Made by a program: the position numbers and the translations under genes. From Chloroflexota bacterium (GTDB lineage Bacteria; Chloroflexota; Anaerolineae; Anaerolineales; Villigracilaceae): a stretch of DNA of 58,864 nt. Of this stretch, positions 1 through 7,362 are shown piece after piece. A model generated the notes under the pieces. It saw only the letters and a program-made list of their open reading frames with translations. It made no database searches and was not told the DNA's origin. The number at the start of each line of letters is the position of its first letter. Within the stretch, counting starts at the first letter, position 1. The DNA lies in NCBI GenBank assembly GCA_024224815.1, contig JAAENC010000117.1, forward strand, positions 1 through 58,864. Direction: 5' to 3'.

Positions 1-1
1 A

Positions 2-130
2 GAGAGGGGAAGTGCTATGCAATATTGCCGCGAAGGCGTTTTTATGGGCGGGGAACTTCGTCCGCCAGAATATGCTCGTTTGGTAACCGACCCTGAAAAA
101 ATCAAGAATTTGCGAACTTCTATTATGTGA
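2..130 (+). CDS. C-terminal end of an unidentified protein (partial)
   Basis: An open frame enters from the left edge and stops with TGA at 128-130. It gives about 42 residues ending in a Met, and includes the run GGELRPPEYARL. The frame has no stop before the edge. I do not recognise the family from this tail. The gene is on the opposite strand from the catabolic operon and converges on its end, so it is probably a chromosomal neighbour and not part of the cluster. Confidence 0.35.
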   Translation, partial: ERGSAMQYCREGVFMGGELRPPEYARLVTDPEKIKNLRTSIM

Positions 131-161
131 AAAGCCTTTGAGCTAAAAAGTTGGACGGGTT

Positions 162-209
162 TGGTGCACTTGGAGGGGTTCGAACCGCGAATCAATTGAT
201 TCGAAATGA
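162..209 (-). other. tRNA 3'-end-like remnant
   Basis: On the minus strand this reads like the T-arm and acceptor end of a tRNA: a GGTTCGAACC core followed by TCCAAGTGCACCA. There is no matching 5' half, so it is not a functional tRNA. A similar stretch occurs at 48466-48512 in the same orientation, with roughly three quarters of positions matching by eye. Fragments like this are often left at integration sites of genomic islands. Bases 210-425 hold no convincing gene. Confidence 0.35.
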
Positions 210-425
210 GTTAGCCTTATTTTGGCTATGGAATGCATTTTGAGAACGAAGACTGCGCGTAATCGTGTGCATAGCCACGGAATTGAAGGTCAGTTCTTTG
301 CGATGACTTTTGGTTTATTTCTTTAGTGTTTTTCTGCTGTTCCAAAGGCAGCTTTTCTTCACGATTGTTTTTAGTTTGCCTTAATAGCATTAGATTCTGT
401 CTGAAAGCTTTGAAGACATGCACTT

Positions 426-1604
426 TTAACCCTCACGGATTATGTCTTCGCTTTCTAGTTCAGATATTTGATTTGGAGCATAGCCTAATGATAATAAAAT
501 CTCGCGCGTATGCTCGCCTAACTCGGGTAATTTACCGGATTGCGCTTCTTCGCGCTCATTCAACACAAAGGGTAGACGCGGGAGTTTTGCTTGTCTGCCA
601 TCTGCCAACATTGCAGGGAAGAGACTATCCCCTTCGTTAAGCTGGGCATCTTCAAATAGATCTTCCGGTCGAGCAATGGGAGAGTAGGGCAAGCCTGCCT
701 CAGCGCAACGGGATAATATCTCGTCTAAGGGCATGGAGGCGAACATTTCTCGGATAGCGGGCAGGAACCAATCACGCTGATCAATGCGGCCATTATTTGT
801 TTTCAAGCGATCATCTGTGAGCCAGTCATTTTGTTCAAAAACTTCACAAAAACGTAGCCATTGTTTATCGCTGGTTACGCCGACAAATACGCGTTGACCA
901 TCGCTGGTTTCAAATTGATGGTAAATTGCCCAAGCGCTGACGCGCGCTGGCATTGGCGGGACAGGTTCGCCTGAAACTGCCGAATAAGTCATATGATGAC
1001 CCATTAAAAAAGCGGCGGTTTCAAAGAGCGCAGAGCGGACCAATTGTCCTTTTCCATTCTGATCGCGTTCGCGTAGGGCTGCCAAAATAGCCATCGCGCC
1101 CATCATGCCGGTTGTTACATCGATCACGGAGGCGCCAGCGCGGAGGGGTTGGCCGGGCGGGCCTGTCATATATGCGAGGCCGCTCATCATCTGCACAACT
1201 TCGTCCAGTGCGGTGCGGGATTCATAAGGTCCGGGCAAGAATCCTTTTAGTGCGCAGTAAACAAGTTCGGGAAAGTCCGATGCGAGAGCTTCATATCCCA
1301 GACCAAGCCTATCCATTGTGCCGGGGCCAAAATTTTCAACCAGCACATCGGTCGAATTCAATAAAGATTTGACTATTTTAAGTCCACGCGGGTCTTTTAA
1401 GTTGACCGCCAAACTCTTTTTATTCTGATTGAAAAAGGGGAAGTAGCCCATGCCAAAACCCTTGAGCTTACGGGTTGGGTCGCCATTTGGGGCGGGTTCT
1501 ACGCGGATGACTTCTGCGCCCAATTCTGAAAGAATTCGGCCGGTTGTGGGGCCGAGCACGGCGTGGGTAAATTCGAGAACACGAATGCCTTCTAAGGTTT
1601 TCAT
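426..1604 (-). CDS. CaiB/BaiF-type CoA-transferase (family III)
   Basis: 392 residues, the usual length for formyl-CoA-transferase-like enzymes. The N-terminus has the family pattern (LEGIRVLEFTHAVLGP), and further in come NQNKKSLAVNLKDPRG and the VENFGPGTMDRLGL stretch carrying the catalytic-loop region. The family moves CoA from one acyl-CoA to a carboxylic acid in the cytoplasm. The ATG at 1604 overlaps the TGA of the upstream LeuD-like gene (ATGA), which points to translational coupling. It is the last gene of the long minus-strand operon starting at gntR. Inference: it activates the hydrated dicarboxylate (a malate or citramalate homologue) to its CoA thioester for the aldol lyase at 3505-4899. 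The substrate is not shown by sequence. Confidence 0.85.
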   Translation of the reverse strand: MKTLEGIRVLEFTHAVLGPTTGRILSELGAEVIRVEPAPNGDPTRKLKGFGMGYFPFFNQNKKSLAVNLKDPRGLKIVKSLLNSTDVLVENFGPGTMDRLGLGYEALASDFPELVYCALKGFLPGPYESRTALDEVVQMMSGLAYMTGPPGQPLRAGASVIDVTTGMMGAMAILAALRERDQNGKGQLVRSALFETAAFLMGHHMTYSAVSGEPVPPMPARVSAWAIYHQFETSDGQRVFVGVTSDKQWLRFCEVFEQNDWLTDDRLKTNNGRIDQRDWFLPAIREMFASMPLDEILSRCAEAGLPYSPIARPEDLFEDAQLNEGDSLFPAMLADGRQAKLPRLPFVLNEREEAQSGKLPELGEHTREILLSLGYAPNQISELESEDIIREG

Positions 1605-2092
1605 TTGTTATAACCACCATCTTTTTTGAGCAAATTAACCAGCCCGCCAGCGTTGAGAATATCCATCATCACCTGCGGCATTTTGGTCGCGGCCCAGGTT
1701 TGACCATCGCTTTCGACCAAGCCATTTTCAAGGTCGATAGAAAGGCTGGCCCCATTTTGGATTTGATGTTCGGGGGCTTCAATAACGAGCAAGCCAATAT
1801 TAATTGCATTTCGGAAGAAGATCCGCGCAAAGGATTTAGCAACAACAGCGGATACGCCTGCAGCTTTGAGCGCAATGGGAGCTTGTTCGCGGCTCGACCC
1901 GCACCCAAAGTTGCTACCGGCTACGAGCAGATCCCCATTCCGAACAGTGGTGCTGAAATCGGGGTCCAGGTCTTCGAGCACGTGTTCGGCTAGAGAGGAT
2001 ATATCGAGCGTTTTTGTATATTTCCCGGGGATAATACGGTCTGTATCGATATTATCTACGAGGTAAACGTGGGCTTTGCCTGTAATATTCAT
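1601..2092 (-). CDS. LeuD-type small subunit of an aconitase-family hydratase
   Basis: 163 residues from the ATG at 2092 (MNITGKAHVYLVDNIDTDRI). An in-frame upstream ATG at 2137 would translate a palindromic repeat and is unlikely. The swivel-domain motifs are present: DNIDTDRIIPG near residue 14 and the GSNFGCGSSREQAP substrate-loop signature near residue 60. With the LeuC-like gene upstream it forms a two-subunit hydratase like isopropylmalate isomerase, citraconate hydratase or dimethylmaleate hydratase. No leucine genes are nearby; a CoA-transferase and an HMGL-type lyase are. I therefore infer hydration of an alkyl- or dialkylmaleate and leave out the leuD symbol. Confidence 0.87.
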   Translation of the reverse strand: MNITGKAHVYLVDNIDTDRIIPGKYTKTLDISSLAEHVLEDLDPDFSTTVRNGDLLVAGSNFGCGSSREQAPIALKAAGVSAVVAKSFARIFFRNAINIGLLVIEAPEHQIQNGASLSIDLENGLVESDGQTWAATKMPQVMMDILNAGGLVNLLKKDGGYNK

Positions 2093-2103
2093 GGTTTTAG
2101 TAT

Positions 2104-2252
2104 CTATCCTAAAAATGGATGAAACAGTGCATTGCATCCGTATGGATGCGTTGCACTGTGGGTCTTACGGGGATAAATAACCCGACTTGCAACGCACTTT
2201 CCGCTCCGCTACAAGTGCAATGCAATTCTTTAGCGTTATTTTTAGGATAGAC
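2104..2252. repeat. nested inverted-repeat element between the leuC-like and leuD-like genes
   Basis: A 12-bp perfect terminal inverted repeat, CTATCCTAAAAA and TTTTTAGGATAG (2104-2115 and about 2240-2251), encloses two hairpins. The first has arms 2124-2139 and 2144-2159 around the loop GTAT. The second has arms 2187-2199 and 2213-2225 and is built on TTGCA and GCACTT words. The same two hairpin cores recur at 22471-22502 and 22708-22746. It separates two subunit genes that are normally adjacent. It could be a small non-autonomous mobile element or an mRNA-processing structure. Confidence 0.6.
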
Positions 2253-2254
2253 TC

Positions 2255-3478
2255 TTAGAGCTTCTCGGGGTCAATAATTTCACCCGCAACGGCTGCGGCG
2301 GCAACAACTGCCGGGGAGGCTAAAAAGACACCTGCTCTGGGATTGCCCATGCGTCCTTGAAAGTTACGATTTGTAGATGAAATAACAACTTCATCATCGC
2401 CGGGGACGCCAAGGTGGGTTCCCACGCAGGGGCCACATCCAGAGGTAATAAAGGTTGCGCCAGCTTCGGTCAGGGTTTGAATCGTGCCATCCTGAAGAGC
2501 GGTATCGAAGATGGCTTTAGATGCGGGGGCAATTAATAGGCGCACGGCTACTTTTCGTCCACGTAAAATTTCGGCGGCAATATGTAGATCTTCGAGGCGG
2601 CTGTTGGTGCAGGAGCCAATAAAGGCGGCATCCACTTTTTTGCCAATGATTTTGTCTATGGGAAGGACGTTGTCCGGTGCGTGGGGCTGTGCAATTTGAG
2701 GGCGGATATTTGAAATATCGTAGGTGAATATTTCTCGATAATTGGCGTTGGGGTCAACGAGTTGATGCTCAAAGGGGTAGTCGAGCTTTAATCCTTTTGT
2801 GTTCACCAAACCAGCTTTTGCGCCCATTTCCGCGACCATATTTGAAAGTACCATGCGGCTGGCGAGCGTCATAGATTCGACTGCGCTGCCCGAAAGTTCG
2901 ATGGCTTCATAAACCGCGCCTTCTGCGCCCATTTTTTCGACGAGGAAAAGAATAATATCTTTCGCTGAAACGCCAGCGGGAATTTCGCCTTCAATATTTA
3001 TAAGGATAGATTTTGGCACTTTGAGCCAGGTTTTACCTGTGAGCAAAACTCCGGCTAAATCAGTAGAGCCAACACCAACGGCGAAAGAGCCGAGAGAGCC
3101 ATAGGTTGGAGTATGAGAATCTGCGCCGAGAAAGAGATCGCCGGGGCGAACGTGGGCGTTTTCGACCATTAATTGATGGCAGATGCCCGCGCCAACATCA
3201 TAAAGCTTGATGCCTTGCTCTTTAGCAAAGTTGCGCATGAGTTTGTGCAAATTGGCGACGCGCTCATTTGGTGCAGGGGAAGCGTGGTCTATAACGAGAA
3301 AGACTTTTTCTTTATTCCAGACCTTTTCCCCGCCCATTTCTTTGAAGGCTTTTATGGCGAAAGGTGCTGTTGCGTCAGTCGCCATAACGGCATCGACATC
3401 GACAATGGCAATGTCGCCTGCTGAGACGGCCTGATTGGCGTGTTTGGAGATGATACGCTCTGAGATAGTTTGAGACAT
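2255..3478 (-). CDS. LeuC-type large subunit of an aconitase-family hydratase
   Basis: 407 residues, the compact form seen in archaeal, HacA and dimethylmaleate hydratase large subunits, and shorter than enterobacterial LeuC. The [4Fe-4S] ligands are visible as one Cys in GSCTNSR and two in the GCGPCVG motif. DHASPAPN, GADSHTPTYG and the C-terminal STNRNFQGRMGNP substrate loop are all intact. The cytoplasmic enzyme adds and removes water across a dicarboxylate double bond. The partner subunit follows at 1601-2092 after an unusual gap of about 160 bp filled by a repeat. In this context I infer a hydratase for alkylated maleates formed from maleimides. True isopropylmalate activity cannot be excluded. 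Confidence 0.88.
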   Translation of the reverse strand: MSQTISERIISKHANQAVSAGDIAIVDVDAVMATDATAPFAIKAFKEMGGEKVWNKEKVFLVIDHASPAPNERVANLHKLMRNFAKEQGIKLYDVGAGICHQLMVENAHVRPGDLFLGADSHTPTYGSLGSFAVGVGSTDLAGVLLTGKTWLKVPKSILINIEGEIPAGVSAKDIILFLVEKMGAEGAVYEAIELSGSAVESMTLASRMVLSNMVAEMGAKAGLVNTKGLKLDYPFEHQLVDPNANYREIFTYDISNIRPQIAQPHAPDNVLPIDKIIGKKVDAAFIGSCTNSRLEDLHIAAEILRGRKVAVRLLIAPASKAIFDTALQDGTIQTLTEAGATFITSGCGPCVGTHLGVPGDDEVVISSTNRNFQGRMGNPRAGVFLASPAVVAAAAVAGEIIDPEKL

Positions 3479-3504
3479 TTTCAGGGAAATAGAAAGGGCG
3501 TTTT

Positions 3505-4899
3505 CTACTCGTCACCTTTCAGGATATGATGCATTTTTGCAGGCAATCCTTTGCCTAGCATTTTTTCCATATTGCGAGATAGGGTAGCAACTTTTTCAAT
3601 ATCAATCCCTGTCTGGATGCCCATTTCGTGCAGCATAAAGGCTGAATCTTCGGTGGCGATATTGCCCTTCGCTGTTGTGATGAAGGGACAGCCGCCAAGC
3701 CCACCGAGGGATGTATCGAAGGCTGTCACGCCGGATTTTAGGGCAGATAGTAAATTAGCGATGCCTTGTCCGCGGGTATCGTGTAGATGCAGGACGAGAG
3801 GCACGTCTCCTGCTAAGGGCAAAATCTCTTGCACTGTACGGCGAATTAATTGGGGATTTGCCAGCCCAGCCGAATCTGCCAAGGAAAGTTCGTCGATGCC
3901 CATGCTTAGAAAACGGCGTGCCATGGAAACGACCTTGCCGGTGTCGATCTTGCCTTCAAAGGTGCAGCCGAAAGCAACTTGGACTCCCGCACGCACTTTA
4001 ACATTATGCGCGCGCGCTTTTTTGACCATGGCCTCCATTTCTTTCAGACCATCTTCAATCGTTGTGTTGGCGTTCATTTTTGCCAAGGTTTCTGATGCTG
4101 GAACGCCCATATCTACTTTGTCTACGCCTGCTGAGATCGCGCGATCCACGCCTCGCATATTGAGCACTAAACCGGAGTAGATGACATCATCGCGTTTGGG
4201 CAAGAGGGCAAGCAGGTCTTCTGCATCTGCCATCTGTGGGACGATTTTTGGATGAACAAAAGATGCGACCTGAATTTCTTTCAATCCCGCATCTGCAAGA
4301 GCGGTAACATATTCGGCTTTGACTTTTGTGGGGATAAATTCTTTTTCGCGTTGAATCCCATCACGCATACCGACTTCTACCAACTTTGCTTCCAATGGGA
4401 CTGTGGGAACTTCAAGCGCTTCGCTTCTGCGCCAAAGTCTGTTGTGATAAAGCAGGGGCGTGTCGTAATCCGAGACATCCAAATCTTTGACTTCGCCAAC
4501 AAAAATGGTGTGGTCACCGCCATCGTAAGAGGCCCAAACCGTGCAATCTACCCAAGCCAAACTATCGGGCAAAAGCGGACTTCCCGTTGCGGCGGTGCGT
4601 GTATTTAGGCCTGCAAAGCGATCTTTTATTTCAGGCATCATCCCCGCAAAACGCATCCCCAGATCAAGTTGGCGTGCGCTTAATACATTCACAGCAAAAA
4701 TGCCGCTATCGGCAATTACATTATGCGTAAAGAGTTTTTTGCTAAGACTGACCAAAACCAGCGGCGGATCCATGCTCAGGCTGGTAAAAGAACTGGCCGT
4801 GATACCGATGGGCGTATCACCGTGTTTGGTTGTGACTACGGTTACTCCGGAAGCAAATTGCGACATGGCGCGTTTGAAATTGTTGGGATCGAAAGTCAT
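3505..4899 (-). CDS. fusion of flavin reductase domain and HMG-CoA-lyase-type aldol lyase
   Basis: 464 residues with two domains. Residues 1 to about 165 form a flavin reductase-like, FMN-binding split barrel (ASGVTVVTTKHGDTPIGITA, SSFTSLSMDPPLVLVS), the kind that supplies reduced flavin to two-component monooxygenases. Residues about 168-464 form a DRE-TIM HMG-CoA-lyase-like domain: EVGMRDGIQREKEF, DTRGQG metal His/Asp region, and the GGLGGCPF loop with its Cys. The lyase half would split a 3-hydroxyacyl-CoA such as citramalyl-CoA or an alkyl homologue into a 2-oxoacid and an acyl-CoA. The reductase half could serve the flavin oxygenases of the cluster. I know of no standard enzyme with this fusion. 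The join between the domains is continuous, with no stop. Confidence 0.85.
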   Translation of the reverse strand: MTFDPNNFKRAMSQFASGVTVVTTKHGDTPIGITASSFTSLSMDPPLVLVSLSKKLFTHNVIADSGIFAVNVLSARQLDLGMRFAGMMPEIKDRFAGLNTRTAATGSPLLPDSLAWVDCTVWASYDGGDHTIFVGEVKDLDVSDYDTPLLYHNRLWRRSEALEVPTVPLEAKLVEVGMRDGIQREKEFIPTKVKAEYVTALADAGLKEIQVASFVHPKIVPQMADAEDLLALLPKRDDVIYSGLVLNMRGVDRAISAGVDKVDMGVPASETLAKMNANTTIEDGLKEMEAMVKKARAHNVKVRAGVQVAFGCTFEGKIDTGKVVSMARRFLSMGIDELSLADSAGLANPQLIRRTVQEILPLAGDVPLVLHLHDTRGQGIANLLSALKSGVTAFDTSLGGLGGCPFITTAKGNIATEDSAFMLHEMGIQTGIDIEKVATLSRNMEKMLGKGLPAKMHHILKGDE

Positions 4900-4905
4900 A
4901 AGTTT

Positions 4906-5694
4906 TTAATCGTTAAATAGGTTTCGTTTGGTAAATGGCGCGGTAGCAAAACGTAATAGCAATTGCAAAGATGATTGGAATTGGAGTTTTGCTCCGCTCT
5001 TTTGATTGGAGAGCATTTTTTGAACCAGCCAAGGCGCAACATCTGAAACGCGATTGGCGATAATATTGAAAATCGGCTTTACTTTTTCCAGTTCTTCGGG
5101 CGAGTTAAACTGCCCAACGACCATGTCCGTGATGACCATGCCCGGCTGGAGTGTTCCGATCTTGACAGGCGTATCTTTTAGCTCAGATGCGAGTGATTTG
5201 CTCAAGAAAGTTGTCGCGGATTTGGTTGCACCGTAGACGGATAGTCCGTCACGCGTTTTTCCGTTAGAGCCAAAACCTTCTGTGTTGTACACCCACCCGT
5301 GCCCTTGTTTCAGCATCCCGCGAATGGCGACTTGCGCACCATAAACTGTGCCGATGATATTGGCATTGACGGATTGTGTGACCATTTCAGCGGGCATCTC
5401 CCAAAGTTTATGTTGAGGGTGGGCGATACCGGCGTTATTAATCCAGATATCGACCTGCCCAAATTTTTCTGCTGCAAATGCAAAGAGATTTTCGCAATCT
5501 TCCAGATTTGTCACATCACAAAGCTGGCCGACAACTTTATCCGCGTAGTTTTTAGAAAGCGCAGCTGTAGCATTTACTAGCGCTTCTTCTTTTCTTCCGC
5601 TGATAACGACCTTATGGCCGCGTTTGAGAAATTCTTCTGCGAGGCCGTAGCCGATGCCTTTGGTGGAGCCAGTAATGACAATAACTTTTGACAT
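4906..5694 (-). CDS. SDR oxidoreductase resembling chlorophyll b reductase (NYC1/NOL)
   Basis: 262 residues from the ATG at 5694, which shares a base with the upstream stop (TAATG). Classical short-chain dehydrogenase features are present: TGSTKGIG (8-15), NNAG (86-89) and Tyr154/Lys158 in YGATK. From memory, several stretches recall plant NYC1 beyond general SDR similarity: the D/NIWINNAG block, the NTEGFGSNG segment before the active site, QPGMVITDM, IFNIIANRV, and a C-terminal basic tail ending near NLFND. NYC1/NOL reduce the 7-formyl group of chlorophyll b. Inference: it reduces a formyl group on a tetrapyrrole. General SDR identity is certain; the chlorophyll assignment needs a phylogeny. 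It sits in one operon with the PaO-like and RCCR-like genes. Confidence 0.8.
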   Translation of the reverse strand: MSKVIVITGSTKGIGYGLAEEFLKRGHKVVISGRKEEALVNATAALSKNYADKVVGQLCDVTNLEDCENLFAFAAEKFGQVDIWINNAGIAHPQHKLWEMPAEMVTQSVNANIIGTVYGAQVAIRGMLKQGHGWVYNTEGFGSNGKTRDGLSVYGATKSATTFLSKSLASELKDTPVKIGTLQPGMVITDMVVGQFNSPEELEKVKPIFNIIANRVSDVAPWLVQKMLSNQKSGAKLQFQSSLQLLLRFATAPFTKRNLFND

Positions 5695-6635
5695 TAATTT
5701 TCCTGCCAGTTTAGTACACCAAAGGTTGTATATTGCAATTTGTCTGATTTGTAGAATTGCCAAACAACGCTCATCGTGAAATCATTATCAATGATAAATT
5801 CACGACCTTTGATCTTGAGGGCTTTCCCGTAAAAATGTTGAGACGTATATAAAGCACGCCCATAGCCAAAGCTATTGCCAAAGAGATCAGGCCCTTCAAA
5901 AAAGTGACGGTTATTATTACGATAACGATTAAATTTATATTGCTTTTCAAAAACACCGCTAATCGAGACGTCCATTTCGGCACGGAGTAGGTCTAGGGGT
6001 TTGTAGTCAATATGTACTTTATTGACGCCAATCTCCTGTTGATCGGGGCCGTAGACGAGCATTTCACCTTGCCAGGCACCCTGTTTTTTTGACGGTAGCA
6101 AGTGCGGGTTACGTCCGTTTACACGTTCGGTATCGCAAAAAGCGTCGATACGGGTTTTCGTTTCCGCATTCTCATGGTAATCGAAGGCGACTTTGTAAAT
6201 CCCATTAAAAACCGTGCAGATGGTTGGGCCATCGTAGATCAGAGATGAATATACTTGGGTTTCGCCATCGGGCAAAATATGCACCATCGTGCGCAAATCA
6301 CCCGTCCAAGCGGGGGAGTAGTAGTGGGCGTCGACCAGCGCGCCGTAGGGGTGGCCTGCGCCGATAAAATCGGGGCCGAGATAAATGCGATCTTGGTCGC
6401 TATCGATCACGCCAAAATCGAAGGTGTCAGAGACTTCAAAACGCGGCACTAGCGGCCCGGCGGCCTCTTGCAGATGGGTATTCATATAATAGGTCGTTTT
6501 TTCATCTTCAAAAACGCTCGAGCGGTAGACTTTGTTATAGCCAATGTGGTTGCCTTGCGCGTCAAAAATCGAAGGCAGGCCGTGCCATTCACCTTCGATA
6601 GATTTTTGCCATTTAGAGGGTTGATTAGAACTCAT
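5694..6635 (-). CDS. two-domain lipocalin-like protein (DUF3598-like)
   Basis: 313 residues from the ATG at 6635, with AGGAAA upstream. A TTG nine bases earlier is the alternative start. It is rich in beta-strand-like alternation and has repeated Trp-Gly blocks (SIEGEWHGLPSIFDAQGNHIG near the start and QGAWQGEMLVYGPDQQEIG near residue 190), suggesting two tandem barrels. The pattern of W-x-G followed by D-x-x-G recalls cyanobacterial and plant DUF3598 proteins, which have the lipocalin fold related to bilin lyases. There is no signal peptide, so it is cytoplasmic. It probably binds or chaperones a hydrophobic substrate, and in this cluster I infer a tetrapyrrole. No catalytic motif was recognised. 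Confidence 0.6.
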   Translation of the reverse strand: MSSNQPSKWQKSIEGEWHGLPSIFDAQGNHIGYNKVYRSSVFEDEKTTYYMNTHLQEAAGPLVPRFEVSDTFDFGVIDSDQDRIYLGPDFIGAGHPYGALVDAHYYSPAWTGDLRTMVHILPDGETQVYSSLIYDGPTICTVFNGIYKVAFDYHENAETKTRIDAFCDTERVNGRNPHLLPSKKQGAWQGEMLVYGPDQQEIGVNKVHIDYKPLDLLRAEMDVSISGVFEKQYKFNRYRNNNRHFFEGPDLFGNSFGYGRALYTSQHFYGKALKIKGREFIIDNDFTMSVVWQFYKSDKLQYTTFGVLNWQEN

Positions 6636-6636
6636 T

Positions 6637-7356
6637 TTATTCAATTTCCTGATTTTTTAAGATAGCGCGTAATTTTGCGCTGTTTTCTTCACCGATGAGT
6701 CCGCTAACTTGCGCCCAAACCGGATCCACCTCGGGGTCAAAGAGGATCCTACGGTGAAGTTTATCTCGCATGGAGGCTTGCTCGGCGCCCATCTCGACTT
6801 TTGACGTGATGCCCGTCTCAACCAGCCCAAACCAGTGATCGAGATAGGTATTAACAACATCCCCGATCTGTGTAAAAGCATCTTCAGTGGCACGATGCGC
6901 CAACATCCACGGAGACATGACGGCCAACTGGCGCGGAGATAAATGCGCGGCAGAAAGGCCTTCGATTTCTTTCGCTTTCGTGAAAGTGTCGGTGAGCGGG
7001 GTCAGGATTTCGTCTGTATAGGCTAGATTTACGCCTAAATCGACACGGGGGAGCACGTCCAGATGAAAGGCAAAAGTAGGGCCTGCCATAACGGAATCAA
7101 GTGTAAAGTGCGGGAGAAGCGAATCTGCTGGGGTGAAGGCAAAAACCATATGCGAATCCAATCCCGCAGGGGCAAAGGTTAATCCAATATAGACCATTTT
7201 ATGGACTTGCTCACCTTTGAAAATACGGCACGCACCGAGCGGATCGGGCGCTGCGGGGCTGGATAAAACAAGATGTGGGTCGCCAACTTCTTCCATCGAA
7301 AAGCGGGTATTAATTTTTTCGAGAGTATTAAGAGCAAGCTCTTTTGCGAGAGTCAT
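6637..7356 (-). CDS. RCCR-like protein (bilin reductase superfamily), paralogue A
   Basis: 239 residues. The central block (PHFTLDS at 82-88, FHLDVLPRVDLGVN at 97-110) matches the pattern of plant red chlorophyll catabolite reductase, which carries a P-x-F-x-x-E stretch followed by D-L-P-P-R-x-D-L. The residue aligned with the functional Glu of plant RCCR is Asp87 here, so an acidic side chain is kept. RCCR reduces the linear red chlorophyll catabolite with ferredoxin, without a bound cofactor. A second paralogue lies at 9470-10267, and the PaO-like oxygenase lies directly upstream at 7363. I infer reduction or binding of an opened tetrapyrrole. The similarity is from memory and should be tested by HMM search. 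Confidence 0.6.
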   Translation of the reverse strand: MTLAKELALNTLEKINTRFSMEEVGDPHLVLSSPAAPDPLGACRIFKGEQVHKMVYIGLTFAPAGLDSHMVFAFTPADSLLPHFTLDSVMAGPTFAFHLDVLPRVDLGVNLAYTDEILTPLTDTFTKAKEIEGLSAAHLSPRQLAVMSPWMLAHRATEDAFTQIGDVVNTYLDHWFGLVETGITSKVEMGAEQASMRDKLHRRILFDPEVDPVWAQVSGLIGEENSAKLRAILKNQEIE

Positions 7357-7362
7357 TTTTAC

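Noticed and set aside
226-423. A 65-codon minus-strand frame after the CoA-transferase gene, with GAGGG 8 bases before a GTG.
   Set aside because: The protein is low in complexity, charged and without recognisable fold, and it overlaps other open frames. The GAGGG is part of the end of the previous gene.
1601-3478. Leucine biosynthesis leuCD.
   Set aside because: No leuA, leuB or ilv genes are present, the large subunit is the short form, and the operon partners are a CoA-transferase and an HMGL-type lyase. The symbols were withheld.
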